Origin: Haloferax elongans ATCC BAA-1513
GTDB lineage: Archaea; Halobacteriota; Halobacteria; Halobacteriales; Haloferacaceae
DNA: 46,587 nt
Assembly (NCBI RefSeq): GCF_000336755.1
Contig: NZ_AOLK01000020.1
Location: 1-46,587, forward strand
Direction: 5' to 3'
The position numbers and the translations under genes are program-made. The notes beneath the pieces are model-generated. The model was given only the letters and a program-made list of their open reading frames with translations. It searched no databases and was not told the origin of the DNA. Each line of letters starts with the position of its first letter. The first letter of the stretch is position 1. Below are positions 45,600 through 46,587 of the stretch, in pieces.

Positions 45600-46066
45600 C
45601 GCTCGTCGATGACGTCCTCGGATGGATTCAGGCCGACTTTGCGGGCGGTTTTCCCGACAATCTGGAGCGTATCAATCGCGACGACTCGAACAAGCTCGAC
45701 GGCGGGATTCGGTCCCGGAAGCAGGACCTCGCACGCTCGAACCTCGTCGGCGTCGGCTCGGTTCGAACGAACCCCACCGCTGTCGGGACCGAATACGAAC
45801 ACAAGCAAGACGCGATACTCTCTTGCCGCATCGAAGCACTCCACGAAGACCAGCGCGGCCATATCGCGGACGGCGACGCGTTCGAGGCCCTCGTCCGAAA
45901 CGTCAGGCTCGCCATTCTCGCCCACCGCAAGTATCCCACAACGTCGACGCCGGCGACGTACCACACAGTTCTCATCGAGAACGAGCGTAACGACTCGAAG
46001 AACTACCGCGATTTCTACCAGTACTCGTTTGACATCCGCTTCCGCGGATACGACGACCTCAGCTAA
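45596..46066 (+). CDS. tail terminator protein, putative
   Basis: 156 residues directly before the tail tube gene. The pattern (helical start DVLGWIQADFAGGFPDNLER, central strands, GDAFEALVRNVRLAILAHRK helix, YQYSFDIRFRGYDDLS end) is that of small alpha/beta tail terminators (gpU/gp17-like) that stop tube growth and join tail to head. The name rests on position and overall pattern. A GGAGGTGA ribosome site follows at about 46090-46097 for the tail tube. Confidence 0.55.
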   Translation: MTLVDDVLGWIQADFAGGFPDNLERINRDDSNKLDGGIRSRKQDLARSNLVGVGSVRTNPTAVGTEYEHKQDAILSCRIEALHEDQRGHIADGDAFEALVRNVRLAILAHRKYPTTSTPATYHTVLIENERNDSKNYRDFYQYSFDIRFRGYDDLS

Positions 46067-46100
46067 CGACCATGATACCAATACACATCGGAGGTGAGCG

Positions 46101-46587
46101 ATGAGCGCCGGCGCCGGTAGCTCGACCGTCGCGTTCACGCCCGAGCCGTCGTTCGGGACCGATCCGGACACGGATACGGCGACGTTCTACCTCCCGTTTA
46201 AGAACCCGACCATCGGAGAAGCATCGCTCTCGAACGAACTGCGCCGTCTTCGCGACCCCGACTCGGCCGTGAGCGTTGGCTCGCTCGCTCAGAACTTCGA
46301 GGGAGCGCTCAACATCTCGGGTGAACTCTCGACGAACGACTGGCATCAGCTCGTGTTCAACAACGACTCGAACACTGGCTGGGAGCCCGGTCGCATGCCC
46401 TCGTCTCGCTGGTACCTCGGCGTCGACTACCTCAACGGCGCGGGAACCGGGACGACCGAACGTGAGCTGGCGATGTGCATCGTCACGAACGCCCAGATCA
46501 CCTACCAGCAGGGCGGAGCCGTCACCCTCGATCTGACGATGATCTACGGCGACGAACCGGACCTCTCGACGAGCATAACGCCGTCGA
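46101..46587 (+). CDS. major tail tube protein, N-terminal part
   Basis: Begins MSAGAGSSTVAFTPEPSFG after a GGAGGTGA ribosome site and runs off the window end. The last 89 bases are repeated at 1-89, and the frame continues to the stop at 523, for 306 residues in total. Beta-rich and acidic, with YLPFKNPTIGEASLSNELRR near the start. Together with the segment at 2-523 it is the tube subunit, made in large amounts. Confidence 0.75.
   Translation, partial: MSAGAGSSTVAFTPEPSFGTDPDTDTATFYLPFKNPTIGEASLSNELRRLRDPDSAVSVGSLAQNFEGALNISGELSTNDWHQLVFNNDSNTGWEPGRMPSSRWYLGVDYLNGAGTGTTERELAMCIVTNAQITYQQGGAVTLDLTMIYGDEPDLSTSITPS
46499..46587. repeat. terminal direct overlap, right copy
   Basis: Identical to 1-89; marks closure of the circular molecule. 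Confidence 0.95.

Noticed and set aside
1-46587. CRISPR array, tRNA or rRNA genes
   Set aside because: No regular 25-40 base repeat-spacer pattern and no cloverleaf or ribosomal sequence could be recognised; the 9-base arrays are far too short in unit to be CRISPR.

Overview
The window is the complete circular genome of a tailed virus (siphovirus-type gene order) of a halophilic archaeon. The first 89 bases (1-89) are identical to the last 89 (46499-46587), so about 46,498 bases are unique. The tail tube gene is split by the arbitrary cut and reads in frame across it. Signs of a haloarchaeal host are the high GC content, very acidic proteins, archaeal TATA boxes with leaderless or short-leader starts, an Orc1/Cdc6-type initiator and a PhiH1-type winged-helix repressor.

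Layout, starting from the late promoter at about 34.8 kb. 34.8-46.6 kb holds packaging and head genes: a putative small terminase, the large terminase, a portal with inserted zinc ribbons, a putative maturation protease, a scaffold, the HK97-fold major capsid protein, and connector and neck proteins, ending in the tail tube. Across the junction, 1-12.1 kb holds the tail: chaperones with a canonical -1 frameshift site, a short tape measure, distal tail and hub proteins, fibres and a LamG lectin-like protein. A rhomboid protease gene is inserted there on the opposite strand. 12.1-14.4 kb holds two small membrane proteins, an HTH protein and short genes. 14.5-22.5 kb is one long minus-strand operon with tightly overlapping genes. 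It ends with a ParA/partner pair and contains many tiny zinc-ribbon proteins, a P-loop kinase-like protein, DUF1643 and ASCH proteins and a J-domain protein. 22.6-34.7 kb is the rightward early region: Orc1/Cdc6 with an adjacent origin-like repeat set, a minus-strand PhiH1-like repressor with an operator, a PadR-like regulator, a ribbon-helix-helix protein and many small zinc proteins.

Together the genes suggest a virus that can persist as a low-copy circular plasmid. It carries its own initiator, origin candidate, partition ATPase and repressor, and I saw no integrase, DNA polymerase or recognisable lysis enzyme. The most unusual signal is a dispersed family of 9-bp-period arrays (best unit GAACGC plus 3 variable bases) at six places: inside the ParA-partner gene, across the parA start, at two more gene boundaries in the same operon, and at two boundaries in the rightward operon. 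This resembles dispersed iteron or centromere sites that could couple partition to gene control.
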